A DNA stretch of 19,773 nt from positions 1 to 19,773 of the forward strand of contig CAIRNC010000096.1 in NCBI GenBank assembly GCA_903879875.1. Reading direction: 5' to 3'. The stretch's first letter is position 1; each line of letters begins with the position of its first letter. This DNA comes from an uncultured Bacteroidota bacterium. GTDB lineage: Bacteria; Bacteroidota; Bacteroidia; Flavobacteriales; Flavobacteriaceae. Under the pieces are notes generated by a model, which saw only the letters and a program-made list of their open reading frames with translations, did no database searches and was not told where the DNA came from. The translations under genes and the position numbers were made by a program. Below are positions 1-9,700 of the stretch, piece by piece.

Positions 1-1168
1 TTGGACCATAAATGTTATTTCGCATGAATTTGGACATTTATTAGGTTCCAGACACACTCACGGATGTTATTGGAATGGAGACAATACAGCTATAGATGGC
101 TGTGGTCAATCTGCAGGTTACACAGAAGGAACATGTGTTCAAGGGCCTATTCCCTCTACAACAGATAAAGGAACAATAATGAGTTATTGCCATCTGATTT
201 CTGGAGTAGGCATAAATCTAAATAATGGTTTTGGATTACAACCAGCAACCGCTATTATTGATGCAATAAACTCAGGTAGTTGTTTAAGTTCCGATTGTAT
301 TAATACTTGTATCAATACTATTTCTGGAATCAACATTACAAATACAAATTCAACTTCTGCGAACATATCATGGACAGATTCAGGAGGTGCTTCTTCATGG
401 CAAATTGCCGTATCCCCTTTTTCAAGTAATGTTTTAAATTGGGTATCGGTTTCAACTAATAATTATTCTGTTTCTGGATTATTACCAAATACCTATTATA
501 AAGTTTCTTTACGTCCAATATGTGGTTTTGGGTTAACAGCTACCGTCGAAAAATATATTATAGTTACATCAACTAACTATTGTGATGGCGTTTTAATTAC
601 TGATACTGGAGGAGTTTCAAATAATTATTCCGATTCGGAGACCTACATAAGAACCATAATTCCAAATATGGCTAATAATAAAATAACTGTTGAATTTTCT
701 GCTTTTGATCTTGAATTAGATTATGATTATTTGCATATTTATGATGGAAATTCAACGGCAGCACCCGATTTAAGCTCAGGAGGATTCACTGGATCAACCT
801 TGCCGGGAACTTTTACTTCAACTGCAAATGACGGATCATTAACATTAAAATTTTTCTCTGATATTGGTGTTGTTGGCCCTGGATATATCGCCAATGTTTC
901 TTGTAGTCCAATGTTAAGTAATGCTACATTTGAACCTAATATCGACTTTACTTATTTTCCAAATCCAACCAATGGAATCGTGACAATAGCATCAAAAACA
1001 ATAATGTCTGAAATTTTGGTTTACAATCCAGAAGGAAGGTTGTTATATCAAAATAAAATTAACGGATTAGATGCCAAAGTTAATATGGCTTTGTTTGCGA
1101 CAGGCACTTATTTCTTTAAAATTAAATTCATTGAAAAAGAAGCTAATTTTAAAGTGATGCGGTATTAA
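1..1168 (+). CDS. Secreted metzincin zinc metalloprotease with FN3, CUB and T9SS tail domains (5' partial)
   Basis: The reading frame is open from position 2, so the gene enters from outside the window. Positions 23-55 encode HEFGHLLGSRH, the metzincin zinc site HExxHxxGxxH. About 40 codons further on comes GTIMSYC, whose Met (179-181) fits the metzincin Met-turn; this ATG is therefore internal and not a start. Numbering from that Met, an FN3-like domain follows at about 48-130, then a Cys-bounded CUB-like domain at about 134-242 (with LDYDYLHIYDG), then a T9SS type A sorting domain at about 253-329 that starts FTYFPNPTNG and ends KVMRY. By family knowledge this is an M12B (reprolysin-like) endopeptidase exported by T9SS; its substrate is unknown. 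The signal peptide, propeptide and most of the catalytic domain lie outside. No clear terminator follows. The zinc motif is certain; the exact family is inferred. Confidence 0.9.
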   Translation, partial: WTINVISHEFGHLLGSRHTHGCYWNGDNTAIDGCGQSAGYTEGTCVQGPIPSTTDKGTIMSYCHLISGVGINLNNGFGLQPATAIIDAINSGSCLSSDCINTCINTISGINITNTNSTSANISWTDSGGASSWQIAVSPFSSNVLNWVSVSTNNYSVSGLLPNTYYKVSLRPICGFGLTATVEKYIIVTSTNYCDGVLITDTGGVSNNYSDSETYIRTIIPNMANNKITVEFSAFDLELDYDYLHIYDGNSTAAPDLSSGGFTGSTLPGTFTSTANDGSLTLKFFSDIGVVGPGYIANVSCSPMLSNATFEPNIDFTYFPNPTNGIVTIASKTIMSEILVYNPEGRLLYQNKINGLDAKVNMALFATGTYFFKIKFIEKEANFKVMRY

Positions 1169-1286
1169 ATCCAAAATGGCATTCACCAAATTTATTTTTT
1201 TAAGTCCATTTTCAACGGAAAAAGTTCGGGGAGAAATGGAATAAAGAAAATAATATTCCTAAATGCGTTTTTCGGTTAAAAGCATT

Positions 1287-1294
1287 TATATTTG
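1287..1294 (+). promoter_or_regulatory. Putative -7 promoter element of ruvB
   Basis: TATATTTG matches the Bacteroidota -7 consensus TAnnTTTG exactly. It ends 5 nt before the ruvB ATG at 1300, so transcription would begin at or next to the start codon and the mRNA would be leaderless or nearly so. No clear TTG -33 element is seen at the usual spacing, so the call rests on the -7 box and its position. Confidence 0.4.
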
Positions 1295-1299
1295 TAGTC

Positions 1300-2322
1300 A
1301 TGAATGAAAATTTAGATCCCACCAACAAAGGCTACAATCCAGAGGAACTCGACATTGAAAAAAAGTTGAGGCCACTGACTTTTGATGATTTTGCTGGTCA
1401 AGACCAAGTATTAGAAAACCTCAAAGTCTTTGTTCAAGCTGCCAATCAGCGAAACGAAGCTTTAGATCACACCTTGTTTCACGGCCCACCAGGTTTAGGA
1501 AAAACTACTTTGGCTAATATTTTAGCCAACGAATTAGGAGTTGGTATCAAAATCACGTCAGGTCCCGTTTTAGACAAACCGGGAGACTTAGCAGGATTAT
1601 TAACCAATCTCGAAGATCGAGATGTACTTTTTATTGACGAAATTCATCGTTTGAGTCCGATTGTAGAAGAATATTTATATTCGGCTATGGAAGATTTTAA
1701 AATTGATATCATGATAGAATCGGGACCTAATGCCCGAACGGTTCAAATCAATCTTAATCCATTTACATTAGTAGGCGCGACAACGCGTTCGGGATTACTA
1801 ACAGCGCCAATGCGTGCTCGTTTTGGAATTCAAAGCAGATTACAATATTATACCGTAGAACTTTTAACTACAATTGTACAAAGAAGTTCGGCAATTATAA
1901 AAATGCCAATTACAATGGAAGCCGCTATAGAAATTGCCGGCAGAAGTCGTGGTACACCTCGTATAGCGAATGCTTTATTAAGAAGAGTAAGAGATTTTGC
2001 TCAAATAAAAGGAAACGGAAAAATTGATATTGAAATCGCAAAATATTCGCTCAAAGCACTAAATGTTGACGCACACGGTTTGGACGAAATGGACAATAAA
2101 ATTTTAAACACCATCATTGACAAATTCAAAGGAGGTCCTGTAGGTCTTTCTACGCTAGCCACTGCCGTTTCTGAAAGTAGCGAAACAATAGAAGAAGTCT
2201 ATGAGCCTTTTCTAATTCAAGAAGGTTTTATTATGAGAACTCCTAGAGGTAGAGAAGTTACTGAAAAAGCATATAAACATTTGGGTAAAGTGAAAGCTAA
2301 TATACAAGGTGGTCTTTTTTAA
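1300..2322 (+). CDS. ruvB: Holliday junction branch migration DNA helicase RuvB
   Basis: RuvB is the hexameric AAA+ motor that, with RuvA, drives branch migration of Holliday junctions in recombinational repair. The protein is 340 residues, the usual length. Visible motifs are Walker A GPPGLGKT (62-69), Walker B LFIDE (110-114), the sensor 1/RuvB signature GATTRSG (159-165), the arginine-finger region APMRARFG (169-176), sensor 2 GTPR (218-221), and the C-terminal winged helix from about 262 with GFIMRTPRGR. The start MNENLDPTNKGYNPEE fits flavobacterial RuvB N-termini, and the upstream gap holds only a promoter-like box, so ATG 1300 is preferred. RuvA and RuvC are not in the window. Nothing is missing or unusual in the protein; the very short leader is the odd point. 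Confidence 0.97.
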   Translation: MNENLDPTNKGYNPEELDIEKKLRPLTFDDFAGQDQVLENLKVFVQAANQRNEALDHTLFHGPPGLGKTTLANILANELGVGIKITSGPVLDKPGDLAGLLTNLEDRDVLFIDEIHRLSPIVEEYLYSAMEDFKIDIMIESGPNARTVQINLNPFTLVGATTRSGLLTAPMRARFGIQSRLQYYTVELLTTIVQRSSAIIKMPITMEAAIEIAGRSRGTPRIANALLRRVRDFAQIKGNGKIDIEIAKYSLKALNVDAHGLDEMDNKILNTIIDKFKGGPVGLSTLATAVSESSETIEEVYEPFLIQEGFIMRTPRGREVTEKAYKHLGKVKANIQGGLF

Positions 2323-2411
2323 GGTTAGGATTTCATTTAAAGTCAAAGCATATTCTCAAAATTTCAATTTAGCGCAAATGATTAAATAAAAATCTGAAAA
2401 TAATTCATTTA

Positions 2412-2579
2412 ATGGTTACAGGATTGTTGTTCATGCTTATTTTTCTAATGTTTTTTCTAGCTTTTTTTATTTGGCTAATATTTCATTTTAAACAAGCTAG
2501 GATGAAAATCGGTGTTGTTATTTCGTCACTTATTTCTTTGATTCTTATTTCATTGATTTTTTTAATAATGCGTTGTTAA
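2412..2579 (+). CDS. Small two-helix membrane protein, function unknown
   Basis: An ATG-to-TAA reading frame of 55 codons lies between ruvB and queG on the same strand. The product has two strongly hydrophobic stretches, about residues 3-26 (VTGLLFMLIFLMFFLAFFIW) and 33-52 (IGVVISSLISLILISLIF), joined by a short basic linker HFKQARMK, and ends MRC. This is the layout of a helical-hairpin inner-membrane miniprotein with the linker probably cytoplasmic. There is no recognisable family, no clear Shine-Dalgarno site (normal for this phylum), and no obvious promoter of its own, so it may be read through from ruvB. AT-rich DNA readily yields hydrophobic codons, so a chance frame is possible. Against chance are its complete start and stop, the regular TM-linker-TM design and the otherwise gene-free gap. 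Confidence 0.5.
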   Translation: MVTGLLFMLIFLMFFLAFFIWLIFHFKQARMKIGVVISSLISLILISLIFLIMRC

Positions 2580-2621
2580 AAAAGGTTGACATCACAGTTT
2601 AGTGAAAATTTCTTTAAAATC

Positions 2622-2629
2622 TAAGTTTG
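2622..2629 (+). promoter_or_regulatory. Putative -7 promoter element of queG
   Basis: TAAGTTTG matches TAnnTTTG. It would start a transcript near 2634-2636, about 16-18 nt before the inferred ATA start of queG at 2652. The nearest upstream TTG (2586-2588) is too far for a standard -33 element, so confidence is limited. The position supports a translation start around 2652 and not further upstream. Confidence 0.4.
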
Positions 2630-2651
2630 TTGAACTTATAATATTTAATTC

Positions 2652-3575
2652 ATAAATCATAACACAAAATATTCCCAATTAATAAAATCCGAAGCCAAAC
2701 GCCTCGGTTTTTTATCTTGTGGCATATCCAAAGCTGGGTTTTTAGAAGCAGAAGCCCCACGATTGGAAGATTGGTTGAATCAAAATCAACATGGCCAAAT
2801 GGCGTATATGGAAAACCATTTTGATAAAAGACTAAACCCAACATTATTAGTCGAAGATGCTAAAAGTGTAGTGTCATTATTATTGAATTATTATCCGTCA
2901 GCTTCACAAAATAAAGACAGTTATCAAATTTCTAAATATGCTTACGGACAGGATTATCATTTTGTTATAAAAGAGAAATTAAAAGAGTTATTAGACAGTA
3001 TTCAAGAAAATATCGGTGCAGTATCAGGTCGAGCATTTGTAGATTCTGCTCCTGTTTTAGACAAAGCTTGGGCAGCAAAAAGCGGTTTGGGATGGATTGG
3101 CAAAAACAGTAATTTGATTACCAAACAAACAGGTTCCTTTTATTTTATAGCCGAATTGATAATTGATTTAGAATTAGAATATGACAATGCAACTACTGAT
3201 CATTGCGGTTCATGTACGGCTTGCATTGATGCTTGCCCTACTCAAGCTATTGTTTCTCCTTATGTTGTAGATGGAAGTAAATGTATTTCTTATTTTACGA
3301 TAGAACTCAAAGAAAATCTCCCGATTGAAATGAAAGGAAAATTTGATGATTGGGCTTTTGGCTGTGACGTATGTCAAGATGTTTGCCCGTGGAATCGGTT
3401 TTCAAAACCGCACAACGAACCCCTTTTTGATCCAAATCCCGAACTTCTTGCAATGAATAAAAATGATTGGGAAGAAATTACCGAAGAAGTTTTTAAAACA
3501 CTATTTAAAAATTCAGCCATAAAAAGAACGAAACTAGAAGGCTTGAAACGTAATATTTCTTTTTTAAAAGATTAA
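2652..3575 (+). CDS. queG: Epoxyqueuosine reductase QueG
   Basis: QueG is the cobalamin-dependent iron-sulfur enzyme that reduces epoxyqueuosine to queuosine in tRNA, the last step of queuosine synthesis. Numbered from 2652, the conserved N-terminal stretch includes LIKSEAKRLGFLSCGISKAG, then KSGLGWIGKNSNL (143-155). Eight cysteines for two 4Fe-4S clusters follow: CGSCTACIDACP (C185, C188, C191, C195), C211, and CDVCQDVCPWN (C238, C241, C245). The first conventional start codon in frame is TTG at 2763, but family-like sequence continues 37 codons upstream to a stop at 2646-2648. No ATG, GTG or TTG occurs in that stretch. ATA at 2652 is placed where an ATG would be expected and gives 307 residues, about the usual family length. 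The start is therefore uncertain: ATA initiation, a mutated ATG, or TTG 2763 with a shortened N-terminus. Identity is secure. Confidence 0.93.
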   Translation: MNHNTKYSQLIKSEAKRLGFLSCGISKAGFLEAEAPRLEDWLNQNQHGQMAYMENHFDKRLNPTLLVEDAKSVVSLLLNYYPSASQNKDSYQISKYAYGQDYHFVIKEKLKELLDSIQENIGAVSGRAFVDSAPVLDKAWAAKSGLGWIGKNSNLITKQTGSFYFIAELIIDLELEYDNATTDHCGSCTACIDACPTQAIVSPYVVDGSKCISYFTIELKENLPIEMKGKFDDWAFGCDVCQDVCPWNRFSKPHNEPLFDPNPELLAMNKNDWEEITEEVFKTLFKNSAIKRTKLEGLKRNISFLKD

Positions 3576-3677
3576 CCGTCAAAACAAGAATATAAATTCA
3601 AAATTTTCAAAGGTGTTTATTTAAGTATGAAGTATTTAATCCAAAACTTGGTAATTCCTTAGCTATTTTTTATTTGT

Positions 3678-3711
3678 AAAAAAGGCTGTCATAAATATGA
3701 CAGCCTTTTTT
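3678..3711. terminator. Bidirectional intrinsic terminator between queG and the 2275-residue gene
   Basis: The arms GGCTGTCATA (3684-3693) and TATGACAGCC (3696-3705) are perfect inverted repeats. An A-tract precedes them and a T-tract follows, so the hairpin reads as an intrinsic terminator on both strands. It lies between two converging genes, 102 nt after the queG stop and 24 nt beyond the stop of the minus-strand gene. Confidence 0.9.
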
Positions 3712-3734
3712 AAATAACTCTATTAAAAATATTT

Positions 3735-6700
3735 TTATTTTCTTATCAAACGAATGGCTTCCATTTCGTTTGCTTGAGAAACAATAACATTATAGATTCC
3801 AGCCGCAAAGTTATTACCTATTTGTAAGTTAGCAACTTCCAATGGGTTTACTTGGTGGTTTTCTACCAATTTACCCATCATGTCATAAACTGCAATAGTT
3901 ACTACTTCTTTACATGGAGTTTCTAAGTTTAAATTGAAAGCTGTTTCAAATGGATTTGGATAAGCAGCAACTTCAAAAGTTTTGGTTTTCATTCTTGTAA
4001 TTGGAGCCGAAGGTGTAGTTACAGTACAAGAAGTACCATAATTACCCCAAACATCATTTACTAAAGCCGCTACACGAATTGCATAATTTGTATTATACAA
4101 TACAGCAACTCCAGTTTCAGAAAGTTTAAAATTGTATGCTGCCACTTCGTAGACAATAGGAGAACCTCCTTCTATAGTCACTTCAAAACGACCTTTTGTT
4201 GCACCAGCAACTATAACAGCCCCAATTTTAGTATCTAATGCAGCTAAAGTTGCTCCGCAGAAACTTGGATGTATTGTTGTAGTAGGAACTGAATTTACAG
4301 CTAATACAGGAGTTGAAACATTACAAGACGCTCCATAATTTCCGTAAGTGCCACTTACTAAAGCAGCTACTCGAATAGCATAAGTTGTGCCATAAGCTGC
4401 TACTCCTGCTTGAGAAAGTTTGAAGTTGTAAGTTGCGGAATCATATACTGTAGTTACCCCACCTGTAATGATTTCAAAACGGTAACCTGTAGCATTTTGA
4501 ACAATTGTAGCAGGAATTTTTGTGTCTAATGCAGCTAAAGTAGTTCCGCAGAATGCAGGATTAACTTTAGTTGTAAGAATAACATTACTAGAAAGTGATG
4601 GCGTAGTAATATTGCAAGAGTTACCGAAATTACCCCAAACGCCATTGATTTTTACTGCTACTCGGATACTATATGTGGTAGCATAAGTAGTACCTGGCAA
4701 TTTATTTAAATCAAAATTATACTTAGTAGTATCATATATTCTAACCTCTGCTCCATTTGAAACTTCAAATCTATACATTTGAGCACTTGGATAGATAACC
4801 GCTAAAATTTGAGTATTCATAGTACTTAACATGCTTCCACATTGTGAAGGTCTAATGTTTGTTGTAGTTATTATAGTAACTAAATGTACTGCCGATGTTG
4901 CTGACGTACAGTTTCCGCTTGTAACAATAGCTCTATAATAGGTAGAGTTTGTCAATGCACCAATTGTTGTGCCTAACAAAGTTGTACCTGTAGCACCGTT
5001 AATGTTTGAAAAGGAAACACCATTAGTAGAAGATTGCCATTGAACATCTCCTGAACTATTCGTTAATGAAATGTCAGCAGGTTGAGCATTCCAAGTGATT
5101 GTTTGATTTGGAGTTATAGTTCCAGCATTAGAATTATTAATTGTTACAAGAACTGCAGTTCTAGCACTTTCTATACCATCTACTGTTTGAGTTACATAAT
5201 AAGTTCCTGAAGTTAATGCTGTTGTAGGCGCTAAAGCAGCACCTCCAGTAATAACATCATACCATTTAATTGCTGTTCCTGTTGCTGTCAAATTGGAAAC
5301 CAATGCCGAGTTACAGAAAACTTGATCACTAACATTAGGGGAAGCGGTAATAATTGAACCTCCAATTGCTAATGCATATGCAGAAGTTGCTGCTGCAGAA
5401 AAGAACCCCCATCCGCCTGTTGTTGTTTGACCACTTGCAAAATATCGCAATGTAACAGTTGTACCATTTGGAATATTTTGAAGTTCTGAAATGCCTGAAA
5501 CATCAATTGTACCCATTGTTAATGAAGTTGATTGGACAGGCGATCCAATTAATGTAAACGATGATCCATTTAAACTGTATGCAAATTGAGAAGTAACACC
5601 AAGTCCTGCATAATAACTAGCTGTACCGTTAAACACAGCATCAATAGTTGATAATGACATTACATGGCCTGCAGTAGGCTGCAAGACTACTTGAAAATAA
5701 TCAGTATTTGAAGTATTAATTCCGTTATTTGAAAAACCTGTTGACCTAAAAGAATTAGCTCCAGTACTAGCTGTTGCTCCCGCTCCTCTAGTTATATTTG
5801 CATTGTTACCTGATGATACAAGGTTGTTAAAAGTAGTTGCCGTAGCTGTAGCTGTTTGATTAAGACCAAAAACATTCCATGCAGCAATTGGCGGTAAAGT
5901 AACTTTAAGGCTTTTAATTACATCTGTAGCAGCTAAATAATTGGAATTACCAACTTGAGAAGCGATAATATTAGTTGTTCCAACACCTACAATGGTTACA
6001 GATCCACCTGTTGTTACTGTTGCAACTGCAGGATTAGAACTTGAATAAGTTACTGCTAAAGTAGATGATGCAGAAGCTGTTAATGCAAAAGGCACATCGG
6101 TTGTATATCTTGTTGATATTGTTGCAAATGTAATGGTATTCACTTTTTTTGCTATTACTAAACTTTGAGGAACATCTATGGCTGCAGCATAATTTCCGCC
6201 AGCAGCTTGTGAAGCAGTGATTGTTATAGTTCCTGCGCCAAGAATTGTTACTGTATTTCCTGAAACAGAAGCAATTGAAGGGTCAGAACTAGAGAAAGTT
6301 ACCGCATTTCCTGAAGCGCCACCAGTAGCTGACAAGGTAAAAGCAACATCTCCAAAGGTTTTTGAGGCTAAAGCACCAAAAGTAATGGTTTGATTAGCAC
6401 CTAGAATATTCCCCATAACTATTGGTTGTGTTAATAAATATCTATCAGCTTCCGAACCTTGTAAAGCAAAATTAGGTGTAATACTTATTCCTGAACCAAC
6501 ATTTTCAGATACAAAAACAGGTGAATTTGTAGTTGAAACATCATCAAGTCCAACAACACCGTTTAAAGTTGAAGATGTAATAGTAGCGCTTGTTGTTCCA
6601 TTATATGTTTTATTAGCAACAACTACATTTGAAATAGTAAGCGTTTTTTTATTAACAAGCAAACTTTGAATAACATTTGTTGCGGGATTAAAAGTGACAT

Positions 6701-9700
6701 TTCCTGCTTGTGATGCTGTAATATCTACAGTCCCTGGTTTGTGTATGGTTAATGTGTTACCTGAAACCGAAACAACAGATGGGTCAGAACTTAAATATGA
6801 AATAGTAAGCCCTGAGTCTGAAGAAGCATTCAAATCAAAAGATGCATCGCCATAAATCATATTAGATAAAACTCCAAAAGTAATAGTTTGATTCGTTTTG
6901 GAAGTGTTTATAATTGCTTGATCTCTTAAAACAGAGATAGCTGCATTGTAATTATTATTTCCTCCTTGTGAAGCCGTAATAGTTGCTACACCTGGGCCAT
7001 TAATAGTTGCAGTGTTACCAGTAATTGCTAGAACTGACGAATCTGAACTTGAATAAGAAATTGTAAGACCTGAAGATGTTGTAGCTCCTAAAGTGAATGC
7101 TGCATCAGTATCTAATTTTGAAGGCAATGCACCGAAAGTAATCGATTGGTTGGCTTTATTTACAGTTAATGTTTGCAAAACATCCGTAGCTGATGAATAA
7201 TTAGAATCTCCATTTTGTGAAGCCGTAATTGTTGTAGTTCCAGCCCCAACAATAGTAACTGTGTTTCCTGAAATAGTAGCAACATTTGTATCGGAACTTT
7301 GGTATGAAATCAAATATCCTGAATTTACCGTTCCATTTAAAATAAATGGTACGTCTCCATATACTTTAGTTGCTAATGTTCCAAAGACGATAGTTTGATT
7401 TCCCTGTGTAATTGTTAAAACTAAAGTCTTAGTATTTGTGCCACTACTATTTGTTGCTGAAATAGAAACATTATATGTGCCTGTATTGCTTGGAGTACCA
7501 GAAATTAATCCTGAAGTTGTGTTGATAGTTAATCCATTAGGCAATCCAGTGGCATTGTATGAAGCAGGTGTATTTGAAGCAACAATATTGTAATTGAATA
7601 AAGTTCCTACGATTGCATTTTCTGCTAAACTACTAGAAATAATTGGAGGCGGAAGTGCGCTAACTATACCGTTAATAATTAAATCGTTGCCCGTTGAATT
7701 ACCTAAATCTTTTAAATAATTACTACCTGTAGTTGCAGTAGCACCATAAGGCACTAAACGAATAGTAATCGTACTAGTTGAATTTACATTTTGTAATTCT
7801 GTAATACCCGATAAATCTATTGCAGGTTGTGCATTTCCGGTCGAAGAAGTAACACTTCCCCAAGTAATAGGCGAACCAATATCTGAAAAAGTGCCATTGT
7901 CAATTTGATATTGCCATTGCCCAGTTGTTGGACCAGAAGCTGATTTTCTAACATTGTATGCGGCAATACCTGATAATGAAACTTTATAGCCAGAATTTGG
8001 GGCTATTGTAAAAGTATAAAATTTATTTGCTGCAATTTCTCCCGCAAGAGTTCCTGAAGTTGTAAAAACAGTTGAACCCCAAGCAGCGCCTGCACCTGAA
8101 CTAGTGTTTGGAATGGTACCAAATCCAGACCCCCTTGTTAAACTACCAACAGTAATATTAGTGTCTTTAGAAGAAACTGCTAACGGACTTGTGCCAAAAT
8201 TTCCTGGACCACCAATTTGTGTGCTAAAATCCCAACCAGCAATTGGAACTGCAGTTTGGGTTACTGTTAATGTTTGATCAACATTTGAAGCAGCATTAAA
8301 ATTTCCATTACCAACTTGTGAAGCAGTAATAGTAGTAACTCCTGCACCATATAAAGTTACTGTGTTACCTGTTACATTAGCAACAGCTGGGTTTGAACTG
8401 ACATAGCTTATTGTAAGTCCAGAACTAGCTAAAGCAGTTAATGTGAATGAAGCATCCGTAATATTCTTATTTGACAAAGGATCGAATGTTATGGTTTGGT
8501 CTGCAGGTGTAATACTTGCGGTTAACCCAGTTGGTTGTGTTAAAGTATATTTATTGGCCGCCGTTCCGCTTAGTGTCAAGGCCGCAATAACTGTTTTAAG
8601 TGGACCTGCATTTGCATCACTAAAAGTTCCACCACCTAAAACAATAACGTTATCTATACCAACAATACCAACAAGACTTGCGCCCGTTATTATGGCGGAG
8701 TTGTTTCCATCGTAGATTTTAGATTGAGCAACTGCACTTGAAACTGTTAACTCCTTAGCTACTACTGTTAAATTTTGAGTTGCAATAGGAGCTGGATTAA
8801 ATCCAGGTATACCATTTTGAGATGCTGTAATAGTTGTTGAACCAGGACCAACTATATGTATGTTTCCTGAAACAATAGTAGCAACTGCAGGATTAGAACT
8901 TTCATAACTAACAGTATTACCCGATGATGCAGTTGCTGTAAGAGCGTAATCATCATCTCCATAGGTTTTGTTTAACAAAGTTCCAAAACTTATTGTTTGG
9001 TCTGGCAAACCTGCACTTTGTACTTCTAATATAACATCTACTGGTGTAGCTGCATCATAGTTTGAATCGCCAGATTGAGAAGCTGTTATAGTCGTAAATC
9101 CAGCGCCTAGCAATGTTAATAAATTGCCTGAAACTGTAGCAACGGCTTGATTAGAGCTGTTGTATGAAATGTTTAAACCAGATGTAGAAATAGCTCCTAA
9201 ATTTATAGAAGTAACCGTTGGATATAAAACAGGGCTTGTTACAGAAAAATTAATGCTTTGACCAATTTTAGAGATATTAGCTGTAGAAGTAGGTGCTGTT
9301 AACGAATAATTTGAAGCATTAGCTCCTGTAATTCCATATCCTGAAAAGGAAACAGTTTTTCCGTTACCAGCTGTTGCATTATCGAAAGTTGCTACACCTG
9401 TACCTGTCAAACTTATTTCATCACTATTTACGACACCGTTTAACACCGGGCTTCCTGAATATGTAGCAGAATTAGTGCCGTCATAAGATTTATTTTCAAC
9501 AGATAAACCTGAAATTGTTAATGTTTTTGGACTTACATTACTTAAGACGGTTATCACATTTTTAGTAACTGCATTTGTACTAGAGCAGACTACGTTTCCA
9601 GAATAAGGTGAACCAGAAACAGCTGCAGTTGCTGCTAAACGTAAATATATTGTCGTCGCATTTATTGTTCCTGAAGTGCCTAAAATAAGTGGCGAAGCAT

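Noticed and set aside
1200..1260. Terminator after the metalloprotease gene
   Set aside because: AAAATGG and CCATTTT could pair, but only with a long loop and no following T-run, so it is not a convincing intrinsic terminator.
2763..2768. TTG at 2763 as the natural start of queG
   Set aside because: It cuts off conserved QueG sequence encoded by the 37 codons before it and gives a protein shorter than the family norm. It is kept only as a fallback in the start-codon finding.
8443..8715. Plus-strand open frame of 90 codons inside the giant gene
   Set aside because: It is antisense to the Ig-like repeats, shows no domain or signal, and is explained by the repetitive Thr/Val/Ala-rich coding on the other strand. 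The same holds for 9835-10083.
5895..9257. CRISPR array or DNA-level tandem repeat in the repetitive region
   Set aside because: The repeats are about 240 nt, in frame, diverged in DNA and conserved as protein motifs. There are no short identical repeats with unique spacers.
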